Origin: Odobenus rosmarus divergens
Lineage: Eukaryota > Chordata > Mammalia > Carnivora > Odobenidae
Length of the DNA stretch: 64,000 nt
Assembly: GCF_000321225.1 (NCBI RefSeq)
Contig: NW_004452128.1
Location: 1-64,000, forward strand
Direction of reading: 5' to 3'
Shown: piece by piece, positions 25,750 to 36,020 of the stretch
How positions within the stretch are numbered: position 1 is the stretch's first letter
Layout of the letters: each line of letters opens with the position of its first letter
The notes under the pieces: model-generated
The model's database searches: none
Told to the model about the DNA's origin: nothing
What the model saw: only the letters and a program-made list of their open reading frames with translations
Translations under genes and position numbers: made by a program

Positions 25750-27960
25750 ATCTGTTGAAGACAACACAAAAAAATACAGACCAGTATCACTTCTGAGCAT
25801 CAATACAGAAGTAATAAATATTAAGAAACAGAATCCAGCACCACATTAAGAAAACAATACACCACAATCAAATATTTTTTTCCAGGAATGCAAGGTTGGT
25901 TCAATATTGGAAAAAATAAATTAATATATTTATAGATATATTGGTTCTTTAATATGTTAATAGAGTGAAGGAGGAAAAACATGGTTAAATCCATAGATAC
26001 TGAAAAAGCATTTCATAAAATTCATCATCCTAAAAAAAAAAAAATTCATCATCCTGTCTTGATAAATACATTCCCCAAATAAGAATTAATGGGTATTTTC
26101 TTAATATGATTGCATGTGTGTGTGAATACTAAAGATAGTGTCTTAGTGGAGGAACCCTAAAAACTAAGGGTTCCACTAAGGACAGAAACAAGGCAAGGAT
26201 ACTATTTCTACTTCTACTTAACATTGCACTGAGGGCATTAGCCAATCCAAATAGAGACATAATTGAAAAGAGAAAAAAACTATCTCTATTTGCAGATGTT
26301 ATGACAGTATGCCTAGAAAACCTTAGAGAATCATTGATTCTCTAATTCAAACAATAAAAGAATTCAATGAAGGAGCAAGATATAAAATTAATGGGCAGGA
26401 ACCTATAGTCTTTGTATATACAAACAATAACCAGCAAAAGATATTATGGTATGCAATCACAATAGCAAGAGATAAGATAAAATACCTAATGAATGAACTT
26501 AAAAAAAATGTGTAAAATTTACATGAGATGATTTTGAAACATGTTTGAAATCCACAAAAAGAACCTGGAAAAAGTGTAAGGCATTGCCTGCTGGTAGATA
26601 GGACAGTTTGCTATCACCAAAATATCAGTCCTCCCCAAGTTAATTTATAAATTTAATGCACTTATGCCAAAAATACCATTTTTAAACAATTAAGCTAGAC
26701 AAGCAGATGCTAATGTTCGTTTAGAAAAGTAAATTTGCAATAATAGGAAAACAATGAAAATGAAAAGCCATGAGGTGTTACTCGCCTTGGTGGATTTTAA
26801 AACACGCTATAAAGCTTCTATAATTAAAACAGCATGTGAATAAATGGAAAGACTAGCAGAATGGAATAGAAGGTCCAGAAATAGACCCAAGTGCGTAGAG
26901 AAATGTAGTATATAATAAAGGTGGCATCTCAGATTCCTAGGCCAAAGATAGACTTTTTAACAAATGATCCTGGAACAATTTGATAGATATTTGGGGGGAA
27001 AGAAGATAAAATCAGACCCATCCCTTTCACCATTCATAAAAATAAACCCCAAATGGATCAAGGATTTAAATTTAAAGTGAAATCCTGTAAGTATCAGAAA
27101 CAAGTAGATGAGTTCCTGTAGAACTTGGGTGTAGAGAAAGGCTCTGAAGACACAAAAAACAAGAGGCAGTAAAAGGTTGATACAGTCGACTACATAAATA
27201 TAAAAAAAAAATCAGACATTTTTGCATGGTAAAAAAAACATCATAAACAAAATCAGAAGACAACAAACTGGGAGAAAATATTGGCAAGATGCTACAGATA
27301 AAGCCCTACCACTCCCTGATACATAATGCACTGTTAAAAATAGGCGAAAGACATGAACAGGTAGTTCACACATACTATCTGTATAAACGGCTCTTAAATG
27401 TATAAAAAGTTTACAGGTAAGAGAAATGCAAATTACAACTACACTGAAAGCCAGCTCACATGGCAAAAACCAAAAACATCTGACGTTATGCTTACTGGTG
27501 AGGTGGGGGGGGCCCAGGTGTGCCATCTGTGGCTGGTTCATTAGTAATGCAGGGGACTCCAGCAGCGTCTAGCAAAGCTACATACGCATTTGCCTTCTGA
27601 CCCAGCATCCCACTCCTAGGAATTTACCTGAAGATCCACTTCAACAACACAAAAGTATATGAGAACAAAGGTATTCATTCTACTGTCTTTTGGAGACGAC
27701 CTAAGTGAATAAGCCAAGCTACGTCCACACAGTGGGACACTCCTCAGCTTTAGAAGAGAATAAAGGAAGAGCTCTAAGAACTCACAAAGAGTGTTTCCAG
27801 ATTATAGTGAGTGGAAAAAAAAAAACAAAACACGGAAGGCAAAGGAGTATCTGCTACATGGTAACTTTCTGGAGGGGAAAAAGGAAATAATATGCACGTA
27901 TCTGTTCATTTGTGTAGAAGGAAACACGGGAAGTATCTGTTCATTTGTGTAGAAGGACAC
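25750..27960 (+). mobile_element. L1 ORF2 region, 2.2 kb, degraded
   Basis: The longest L1 piece in the window. Ordered landmarks run from accagtatcacttctgagca (25780) through gaatgcaaggttggttcaa, ttgcagatgttatgacagta, ggtccagaaatagacccaag and actgggagaaaatattggc (27270) to the ORF2 end. Many stops and frameshifts; no functional reverse transcriptase. A tandem repeat of gtatctgttcatttgtgtag lies at 27898 and 27935. Confidence 0.85.
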
Positions 27961-28554
27961 ACAGGAAGAATAAACCAGAAACTAGTGACATTAGTTGAAT
28001 TGTTATTTACAGAAAGGAGTTAGAGGGAGAGATCCGGGTAGACGAGGTAAGTCAGGGAGCATGACACTTCTCAGTATGCTTTTCTGTATAGTTCTGATTC
28101 TTGGAACCAAGAATAAGAAAGAAACAAGAAATTACAGTAGGAAAGAAACAAGGATTGGAGGAGGGACCCTATAACGGGACACAGAAGGACAATTAAGCCT
28201 AACCTTATTTGGATGAATAACATAACCACACCAGAGGGAGACACAAAGAACAAGGCCCAGGAACTTTTAAACACAATGTTTGACTATGTACCCTCGGGCT
28301 AAGGACAAAAAAAGAACTGTAGATAAATATTGAAGGCTAGTTAGTAAGTTTGTTTTTCACAGTAGCATGGGTCAGCAATTCTGAAACCACTTTCTATGTA
28401 TTACGGTATTATGCAAATAAGTAAATATACCTGAGATAATGGGAGCCAGGTTTCTCATTATTGGAGAAGGAAGTTACAAATATAGAAAGGGGGAGAATAG
28501 AATGGACCGTGTGGTGTTGAATTGGAACTGGAGTTTTCAGTGGACCTTAGTGGT

Positions 28555-28632
28555 TTTTTAGGTGGATGGATGGATGGATGGGAGGAGGGGTCAGAGGGAG
28601 GAAGGCAGGAAGGCAGGCAGGAAGGAAGCACA
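28555..28632. repeat. (GGAT)n and (GGAA/GGCA)n simple repeats
   Basis: Five ggat units followed by gaggaaggcaggaaggcagg-type purine repeats. Confidence 0.85.
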
Positions 28633-28682
28633 CTCTTTTGCTATTTCCTAGTATCCAGATCTGTTTTATAAATATTTTTTTC

Positions 28683-28881
28683 GAGGTGCCTGGGTAGCTC
28701 AGTCAGTTAAGCATCTGACTACCAATTTCGGGTCAGGTCATCTCAGGTCATGATCTCAGGGTCGTGGGATTGAGCCCAACTTGGCTTCTGTGCTCAGTGT
28801 GGAGTCTGCTTGAGATTCTCTCTGTCTCTCTGCCCTTCCTCACTCCTGTCTCTCAAATAAATAAATACATAAATACATAAA
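28683..28881 (+). mobile_element. SINEC SINE
   Basis: gaggtgcctgggtagctcag head, ttgagcccaacttggcttct body and aaataaataaatacataaat tail. More diverged than the copies with clear duplications. Confidence 0.9.
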
Positions 28882-28899
28882 TGTCATTTTTTGCTAGAA

Positions 28900-29810
28900 G
28901 GAACCAGAGCTCTGTGGAGAAAAGGCTGATTTCCAAGGCTGGGACTGAGAAATTTGAAAGTGAGTCTGGAACCTCTTCTTATGCCGGAAAGTAAGGAACT
29001 GCTGAAAGATGACAGGGACGTGTCAGTAGGACACGGGAACCAGTCTCAAGGAGCCTCCACTTGCCAAATCTGGGGCAATTTGAGCATCAAAATAAATGAT
29101 AGGAAAACATGTAGTCTATTAAATCAAATGTGAATCCATAAAATCCATTCTGATATAAATAGATAAATAAGTGAGGGAGAAACAAAAGCTCTTCCTTATA
29201 GTAGCATCCCATCAAGTAAACACAGAAGAAATAATGAATCAAAATCATTATTGCCAAATAATGATTTGGCAACCATCCAATAAATCATCTATTCAAACAA
29301 GATTCATTAGATGTTAAAACTAGTAGATTATATGTTATGAGAAACATGATATTTATCTCTCCACAAGTACTTATTAATTACAATGGAAAAACAGTAACTT
29401 TCCAGTGAAAAACTTGGCACATACCACCTTAACCAAGTGGATCAGCGTTAACTCACCAACACCGGGACCCGACAACTCCGTGTGCCTCCTGATGTGATGC
29501 ACCAAGAAGGATACAGCCTCGCTAAGAACTTTGTTCTTGCCCAAAATGCTGGCCTGAGTCTCATCATGAGGAGATTCCAGATCATCTAAATCAAGAGGCA
29601 TTTTACAAAATAACCATAATGTCTCACACTCTTCAAAAAATGTCTAGATCATGAAGGACAAAGACTAAAGAACTGAAGTCGATTAAGGGAGATGATAATT
29701 AACTGCACCAAATGATCTGGATTCAATCCTAAACCAGAAAGAAGTTGTGCTTTACTGTCAAGGGCCTTTTAAGGGCAGTGGGTGAAATTTGAAGACATTC
29801 TGTAGATGAG
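28900..29810 (+). mobile_element. Old L1 3'UTR, part 1
   Basis: Follows a known L1 3'UTR order: 'atctggggcaatttgagcatc', 'gaaaaacagtaactttccag', 'cttcaaaaaatgtctagatc', 'gattaagggagatgata'. It stops where a DNA transposon begins at about 29811 and resumes at 30666. Confidence 0.65.
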
Positions 29811-29950
29811 ATCAGGAGTTGGCAGACAAACTCTCGTCCTCGGGCCAGATCTGGCCTGCTGCCCATCCCTGTACCACTTACAAGCTCAGAGTGGTTTTTA
29901 CATTTTTAAATGATTGGGAACAAAATGAAAAGAATGAAATCTCTGTGACA
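29811..29950 (+). mobile_element. hAT-type DNA transposon, 5' piece
   Basis: Begins with a terminal inverted repeat related to tcaggagttggcagacaaac, then ggccagatctggcctgctgc and ggtttttacatttttaaatg. The matching 3' piece lies at 30440-30665. Non-autonomous, Charlie-like family. Confidence 0.7.
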
Positions 29951-30283
29951 TTCTGGGAAAGGCAGAACTATAGAGACAATGAAGCCATCAGGGGTTGGGA
30001 GGAGGAAAGAAGGGATGAATAGGTGGGGTGCAGGAAACTGTTCTACGTGGCAGTATACATTTGTCCAAACCTGTAAAGCTGTACGGTACAAAGAGTGAAC
30101 CCTAATACTAAACCACGGTCTTTAGTCAATCATAATGTATCAGTATTGGTTCGTCAGTTATAACAAACATACTGCACTAAGACGAGGTGTTAATAATAAG
30201 GAAGCGGGGTGGGGGGTGAGGGTGTCTCTGGGAACTCTATACGTTCTGTAAACCTACAGCCACTGAAAAAATAAAGCCTATTA
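29950..30283 (+). mobile_element. L1 3'UTR fragment inside the hAT transposon
   Basis: aaaggcagaactatagagac, caggggttgggaggaggaa and a terminal ccactgaaaaaataaag resemble an L1 3' end. It separates the two halves of the DNA transposon. Confidence 0.5.
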
Positions 30284-30424
30284 CGGGGCGTCTGGGTGGC
30301 TCAGTCGGTAAAGCGTCCGACTCTTGATCTCAGGTCAGGTCTCTGATCTCAGGGTTGTGAGTTTAAGCCCCACGTTGGGCTCCATGATGGGTATGGAGCC
30401 TACTTTAAAAAAGAAATAAAAAAA
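30284..30424 (+). mobile_element. SINEC SINE inside the nested block
   Basis: ggggcgtctgggtggctcag head, body to caggttgtgagtttaagccc, then a short A-rich tail; the CT-rich linker is missing. Possible duplication aaataaagcctatta / aaaattaagtctacta. Confidence 0.85.
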
Positions 30425-30439
30425 TTAAGTCTACTAAAT

Positions 30440-30665
30440 TTTTAAAAATACTATATTTTTCACATGAACAGTATATGAAATTTAAATTTCTGTGTCTTTA
30501 AAGTTTTGCTGAAACACAGCCACACTTACTTATTTACATGTTGTCCACAGCTGCTTTCCGTGCTCGGATTGTGGAGTTGGACAATTGCAACAGAAACCCA
30601 GTGGCTTGCAAAGATTAAAGTGTTTACTCTCTGGCTTTTCAGAGAAGAAGTTTGCTGACCCCCAG
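30440..30665 (+). mobile_element. hAT-type DNA transposon, 3' piece
   Basis: atatgaaatttaaatttctg, tgctgaaacacagccacact, ttgtccacagctgctttccg and the terminal inverted repeat gaagtttgctgacccccag. It completes the element begun at 29811. Confidence 0.75.
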
Positions 30666-30955
30666 ATTAGATAATAGTGTTGTATCACAGTATGAAGTTC
30701 CCGATTTTTATCATTGTAGTCTGATTACATAAAATAAGCCCTTGATTTTTAGGAAAGACACATTGACACACAGAGGGAGAAAGAGATGTGATGGCTGCAA
30801 CTCTCATATAGCTCAGGAGAGAAAAATTAGAGATGGACAGACAGACAGAAATCTGGGTGCGAGGGAAGGTCATGTAGGAATTCCTCCTACGATCCTTGCA
30901 GCTTTTCTGTAAGTCTGATATTATTTCAAAGAAAAAGGTTAAAAACAAAAGCAAC
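30666..30955 (+). mobile_element. Old L1 3'UTR, part 2
   Basis: attagataatagtgttgtat continues the L1 3'UTR interrupted at 29811 and ends ttctgtaagtctgatattat, tttcaaagaaaaagg. Confidence 0.6.
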
Positions 30956-30964
30956 ATAGCATGG

Positions 30965-31105
30965 GGCTGAGAACCAGCCAGAACTTGATCTGTGTTGTGA
31001 TTTGCTGGCTCTGTGGACTTCCAGAAATGGTTTCACTTTTCCAAGACTGTGTCCTCTTCTGATTTGTGAAGCTCAGATGAGATAACACATGTGAAGTGCC
31101 ACACA
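30965..31105 (+). repeat. MIR fragment
   Basis: tgctggctctgtggacttcc, then 'cttttccaagactgtgtcc' and 'agatgagataacacatgtgaag' follow MIR order. Confidence 0.5.
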
Positions 31106-32060
31106 TCTTGCAAAAAAATCTGCATCAATTCCGGATGACCAAGTTGAAAGTCTACCCAGGGCCTGCAGGAAAACGGTTCCCAGATGTCTGCTCGCCATGT
31201 GGTCAAGATGCATCAGCGTCTGTCTTCTGAGCTGGCAGCCGTGTCTCCCAGAAGGCCCTCTGTTGGGGTAGATGACTCGTGGTAATGGCCGTGGACACGC
31301 TCCGTGGGGGGCCGCTCCACATCCAGCGGCAGAGGATGGACGCTGATCGTCCTGAGCAGTGGGTTGAGAAGATCCTGTAATCTGGTGACTCTTAGCGGAG
31401 GGCTTAGCACATGGTCTTGAGTTCCTGTTTGTGGTAGTACAGCGAAGGCTTGCGTCCATAAAGTGAGGATCTAGGGTCAGGACTGCTGTTGGACACGGTC
31501 ACAGACATAGCTGTGGGGTGCCGGGACGGTCTCTGACTACACAAGCCTACTGGTCCATCTGCGAATTCTGTAACTGCACATCTAAGGTAGGAGGTGATGC
31601 TCAGACATCCATTATTTATGGTGCAGTGTCAGGGGTAAGAAATAGTGGCTTGTGTTCATCTTGATTGAATGATACAGACCAACATCAATAAATCCTTTGT
31701 CTACTAGACAGGTGCCTCATTCTGAAAACTGAATCCACAGGACTCCCTCTCCGTGAGCAATGAAATGATTTAGGAGTAGTGTAGGTGCGATCATGATGTT
31801 GGAGATAGGCAACATTAGCTGAAAACCCAGGAGTGGTTCGTATGCTAGGAGGTACGGGAATTAAACAGCATCTCCAACAGAGGGTCTGACCCATCGGCAT
31901 CCTTCAATAGAGGTACAGGTGGGGCCTCTGCTTCTGGGGGGTCCTGGAGGGGGGGGTCGTGATGGTGGTGTTCTTGGGCAGTCCAAATTCCTATTTCGCC
32001 TGCAGTTGAAGCACTCATCCTGTTGTACACCAGAAGAGAGGAAAGCAAATATGATGTAAA
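31106..32060 (-). other. Unidentified coding-like stretch inside HLCS intron
   Basis: About 950 bases free of recognised repeats. On the minus strand several partial frames look peptide-like, for example STAGEIGIWTAQEHHHHDPP near 32020-31960 and RSSLYGRKPSLYYHKQELKT near 31460-31400, but they are broken by stops and frame changes. It could be an old processed pseudogene, an exon of an unknown non-coding RNA, or chance. I do not recognise a parent gene. Confidence 0.2.
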
Positions 32061-32253
32061 GTTTACTTATTTACAATATTGCAAGAGTGGACTGATAACA
32101 GGTTGTTACAGCTTTAAATGTCAAACCCAGAAGATAATGGAAAAATATTATCAATAAAACTGCTGTATTATGTGCCTGTGCGCATCAGTGATCAAAATTA
32201 TTTGCAAGTAATAAACCTAAAGAAAGTGCTGTCTTTAAAAAGTCAACCAAATA

Positions 32254-32461
32254 GGGACACCTGGGTGGCTCAGTCGTTAAGCGTCTGCCTTCGGCTCAGG
32301 TCATGATCCTGGGGTCCTGGGATCGAGCCCCGCATCGGGCTCCCTGCTCAGGGGGGAGCCTGCTTCTCCCTCTCCCTCTGCCCCTCACCCTCATTTGTGA
32401 TTTCTCTCTCTCTCTCTCAAATAAATTTAAAAAACTTATAAATAAATAAATAAGTAAATAA
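32254..32461 (+). mobile_element. SINEC SINE
   Basis: gggacacctgggtggctcag head through ccctctccctctgcccctca to an (AAATA)n tail. Flanks caaccaaatag and cagccaaatag suggest a target-site duplication. Confidence 0.95.
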
Positions 32462-34084
32462 AATTCAGCCAAATAGCTAGTTCAATCAACGGTTTATAGC
32501 TTTGCTAAGTGGCTTCAGAGACCCGAGAACTGAGAGGGAATATTTTCCAAGCCCAATTACTAGTGTCAGTCTAAATGCTTTTAGCCCCATATGCAGATGT
32601 TAGTGCACGTGTAGATAACAATGGGGGAGACGGGGCGGGGGAGACATACAGAGGATAGGCATCATCTCTAGAATTTTAGAAGAGTCCTAAAACACACACA
32701 CGTTCCACTGCTCCGCCCTCTCCCGGGCCACCCTCTTTATCCCCAAGAGGGGGTCATGGGAGGTCTTCTGACAGCAAGAAGTTCTAGGATCCACAGAACA
32801 AAGAGAAAGCGCTGTATTTAAGGACCCACCTGGTTCAACCCCCGCATGTATTCTGTTTCCTTCTTACAGACACCCGAACAAGTGTTCTGTTTCCTGGGTG
32901 ACTGGAGAGATTAAGGGAGATGGAGCCCCTTCCTCGATGTTAATTCTGCCAACACTGGGATTTGAATTTGAATCTTGATCTGATTCTCTGTCTGAGTCTC
33001 TGCTCTGCTGGGGTGTTTCCAAAGTTCCTGGGGAACTTTCCTTTCCTGCCAGAAGCAATAGCCCCACCACCACCACCCCCGGGGTCCCTGGGTGGCACCG
33101 TGCATCCTTGGGACTGTCAACCCCAGCTTTGTGCCCACATGCCTAGCTGCCTGTTCAGAAGTCTCCGGTGCATCCCCGTGCATCACAGAGCCCTCCACAC
33201 TCCTTGCTCCATTTCACATGGTGGTGTTAACAAAAACCGCTATGCGTTTTTTCTAAAAACAGTGCTGCTCACTCTTGCATCGAAGGCAGCTTTAAAAAAA
33301 AAAATCTATTGCACTGATAGAATCAGACTTTTGAAGAACTAAAATATCTTGATATTTTAGCTTAACTTTAAAAAGAGTACTGCCTGAATATGATGGTTGG
33401 CGTTTGCAATGTAATATATTTTTTAAAGTTTCTGAAATGAAGTCCAGCACTGTTTCCTTGAACTACACAGATGTCAGTGGGGTTATGCATAGCGGGAATT
33501 TATCTTCCAGTGAAGTCTTTAAAAATCAGAAATAGGGACTTATAAACGTCTGACTTCCTGGGTCCTCCTCCTTCTGCCTCATCCCTGGTCCCTTAATTGG
33601 GTTCTTTTTCACATATAGAAAGCATGGGGGGTAGGGGGGTGTTGTCGGAGAATGTGTCTTTCTGAACACTAGGAATAAAGGAGATGTCAGAGCTGAAACT
33701 ATCAGAGGGGGAAGACATCAAAGAAAAGGTGCAGCTTGTGCATCAAGAACACAAGTTGATGAAGGATGGCAGCAGCCACATGCCGTCTCCCCAGTCTGTG
33801 CAGGGACAGTAAGCAGACTCAGCCTGTCACCATTGCACAGGGCACGTGCTCCCCAGGGAAGGAGAGCAAGGGACAGGCATGGCCGAACTTGCACAGCGTG
33901 CATTATGGGGGACCCATCCAGCGAGCCTGGCAAAAAAGCTCAGCCAGTTGGCTGCTCTTGTATCGCAGACCTACCATCTCCCCGAAGAGATGAGATCGTT
34001 CACCCAGTGAGTTGGCAGATTCATGCTTAACCTACTTAAAGCAAAGCTGAGTTTAAATACATCTTTTTAAAAATAGCGTTTTTC
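32462..34084. other. HLCS intron, nothing recognised
   Basis: No exon or identifiable repeat. The plus-strand frame at 32962-33342 is not recognisable. Confidence 0.45.
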
Positions 34085-34545
34085 CTGGCTCTAAAATGAA
34101 TGCACCCCAAGTGTAGAAATACGGGAAAAGTCAGAAAAGTGTAAAGAAGGAAATAAAAGCCGCTTGGAAACTTGCCCCCCCAGAGACTAGAGGGGACAAC
34201 GTAAAGAAGTAATTTAGATCACGAGGTGTCGCTTACGTCCCCACCTTCCGGGGATTAACCACCACTATTGACGTGTGTCCTGTATTCTTCTAGAAATGCA
34301 CGCAGGAAGAAATAGCTTACATAAACGGGACCAAACGTGTGGTTTTCAAGCGTTCCCTCTTTATCATCAGTGTGTTAAGAATGTCCAGAACTATACCTCC
34401 ATAGCATCATTATTTTAAGAGCTTCACAGTAAGGAATTTCTCCAATCATCAGAAACCTATTTTGTAAAATATATCTGTGTATTTGTTTAAAAGGGGAGAA
34501 AGTCTAGAAGAATATACACTTTTAATGAGAAGAGGAACTTATTTT
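34085..34545 (-). mobile_element. Old L1 3' fragment, antisense
   Basis: 'aaaagtgtaaagaaggaaataaa', 'gattaaccaccactattgacg' and 'cctgtattcttctagaaatg' resemble a reverse-complement old L1 tail. Confidence 0.4.
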
Positions 34546-34620
34546 CTGCTTTGTACTTTTCTGAATTTTTTTCAAATAATCACACTCCTCAAAATAACCA
34601 GAGCTAATATTGTGCTGTAT

Positions 34621-34806
34621 TTTTTTTTTTTTTAAGATTTTATTTATTTGAGAGAGAGAGAAAGCACAAGCCAGGGGAGAGGGAGAAGCAGGCTCCCCGC
34701 TGAGCAGGGAGCTGGACATGGGACTCGATTCCAGGACCCTGGGATCGTGAGATCATGACCTGAGCTGAAGGCAGATGCTTAACTGACTGAGCTACCCAGG
34801 TGCCCC
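34621..34806 (-). mobile_element. SINEC SINE with perfect target-site duplication
   Basis: Reverse-complement carnivore SINE. ttgtgctgtattt occurs at 34610-34622 (overlapping the poly-T) and 34807-34819. Confidence 0.96.
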
Positions 34807-34829
34807 TTGTGCTGTATTTCTTAACAATT

Positions 34830-35200
34830 GTAAAAAGAATATTTTAAAACGTCATTAGAATCATGGTGTGTGTAGGGTTTTGCCTCCTGATTAAATCACC
34901 CGATGGAGTCCAGTGGACTTTTTGGCTTTATCACAGATTGCTACATGATAGTTGTTCATGGGAGGATGCTATGATTTTTGTGTATTGTTTCCGATTTTTC
35001 ACATTGTAAGGCTGTGATGAATAGTTGTGCCCCTGAATTATTTTGTTTCCCCGTCTGAATACTCCTCAGGATGCATTCCTGGAAGGATGGTCACTGGGTC
35101 AGAAGGTGTAAAATTTTTAAGGCTCTGGTTGCATATGAACAGACTGGTTTTAAGAATTTCTACTCCTTAATACTATCAAATAAGCTTTTGTTCATAATAA
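34830..35200 (-). mobile_element. Old L1-type fragment, antisense
   Basis: cacattgtaaggctgtgatg, 'ggatgcattcctggaagga' and 'cactgggtcagaaggtgtaaa' follow a familiar reverse-complement LINE order. A related copy lies at 35480-36020. Confidence 0.45.
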
Positions 35201-35479
35201 AATGGGTGCTGTAGATAACTTTTATTGTCTTATTTAATTTTAAAGCAGATCTTTTAGTTCTTTTCTTGAAATATTTTTGAAGAATTAATTACTGAACGAA
35301 CAGTAGTTTAGATATGTTGTATCTAAACATAAAAACCATGCTTATTTTTGGCCAGAATTTTTCAGAATAATTTTTAAGGGTAACCAATCATCTTTAAGAA
35401 ATTTTAAAACAAAGAAAAAATCATCCTAATAAGGCCTAATAAATAATAAATAAAGCCTAAGTAAATCTCCCTCCCTCCC

Positions 35480-36020
35480 TTTTCTATGAATTTTACATCG
35501 TTGGAATAAAAGTATATGTAGTTTTTTTTATGTTTTTTTTTTATTTAGCAGAGTGTTGCAAGCATTTCTTCCCACATACTCTTCATAACTATCATTTTTT
35601 AAAGAAGATTTTATTTATTTATTTGATAGAGAGACACAGTGAGAGAGGGAACACAAGCAGGGGGAGGGGGAGAGGGAGAAGCAGGCTTCCTGCGGAGCAG
35701 GGAGCCTGATGAAGGACTGGATCCCAGGACCCTGGGATCATGACCTGAGCCGAAGGCAGATGCTTAACGACTGAGCCACCCGGGCGCCCTGATAACTATC
35801 ATTTTTAATGACCGTGAATTATTCCATTGACTTCACCTACCACAGTGTACTCAACATTTACCTGTTGGACACTTAGGTGATTGCCACATTTTTACTTTTA
35901 TAGCACTGTGGTGAATGTGGACCATTTCCTTAGGTTTGAATCCCCCCCAATGGATCGACTGGGTCTGAATTTAAATTGTTGTTCATTCAGAATTTTCACA
36001 CAGGTTCCTACTGGCCTGTC
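35480..36020 (-). mobile_element. Old L1-type fragment, antisense, split by a SINE
   Basis: 'gaattattccattgacttcacc', 'tgttggacacttaggtgattg' and 'atagcactgtggtgaatgt' match the same LINE region as 34830-35200. A SINEC copy at 35600-35790 interrupts it. Confidence 0.45.
35600..35790 (-). mobile_element. SINEC SINE with perfect target-site duplication
   Basis: Reverse-complement carnivore SINE. ataactatcattttt at 35585-35599 and 35792-35806. Confidence 0.96.

Noticed and set aside
25750..27960. Active L1 reverse transcriptase
   Set aside because: Only ordered remnants of ORF2 with many stops; no open frame over about 110 codons.
31073..31459. 128-codon minus-strand open frame as a gene
   Set aside because: No recognised protein family, and its 3' end runs into MIR sequence; kept only as part of an unexplained stretch.
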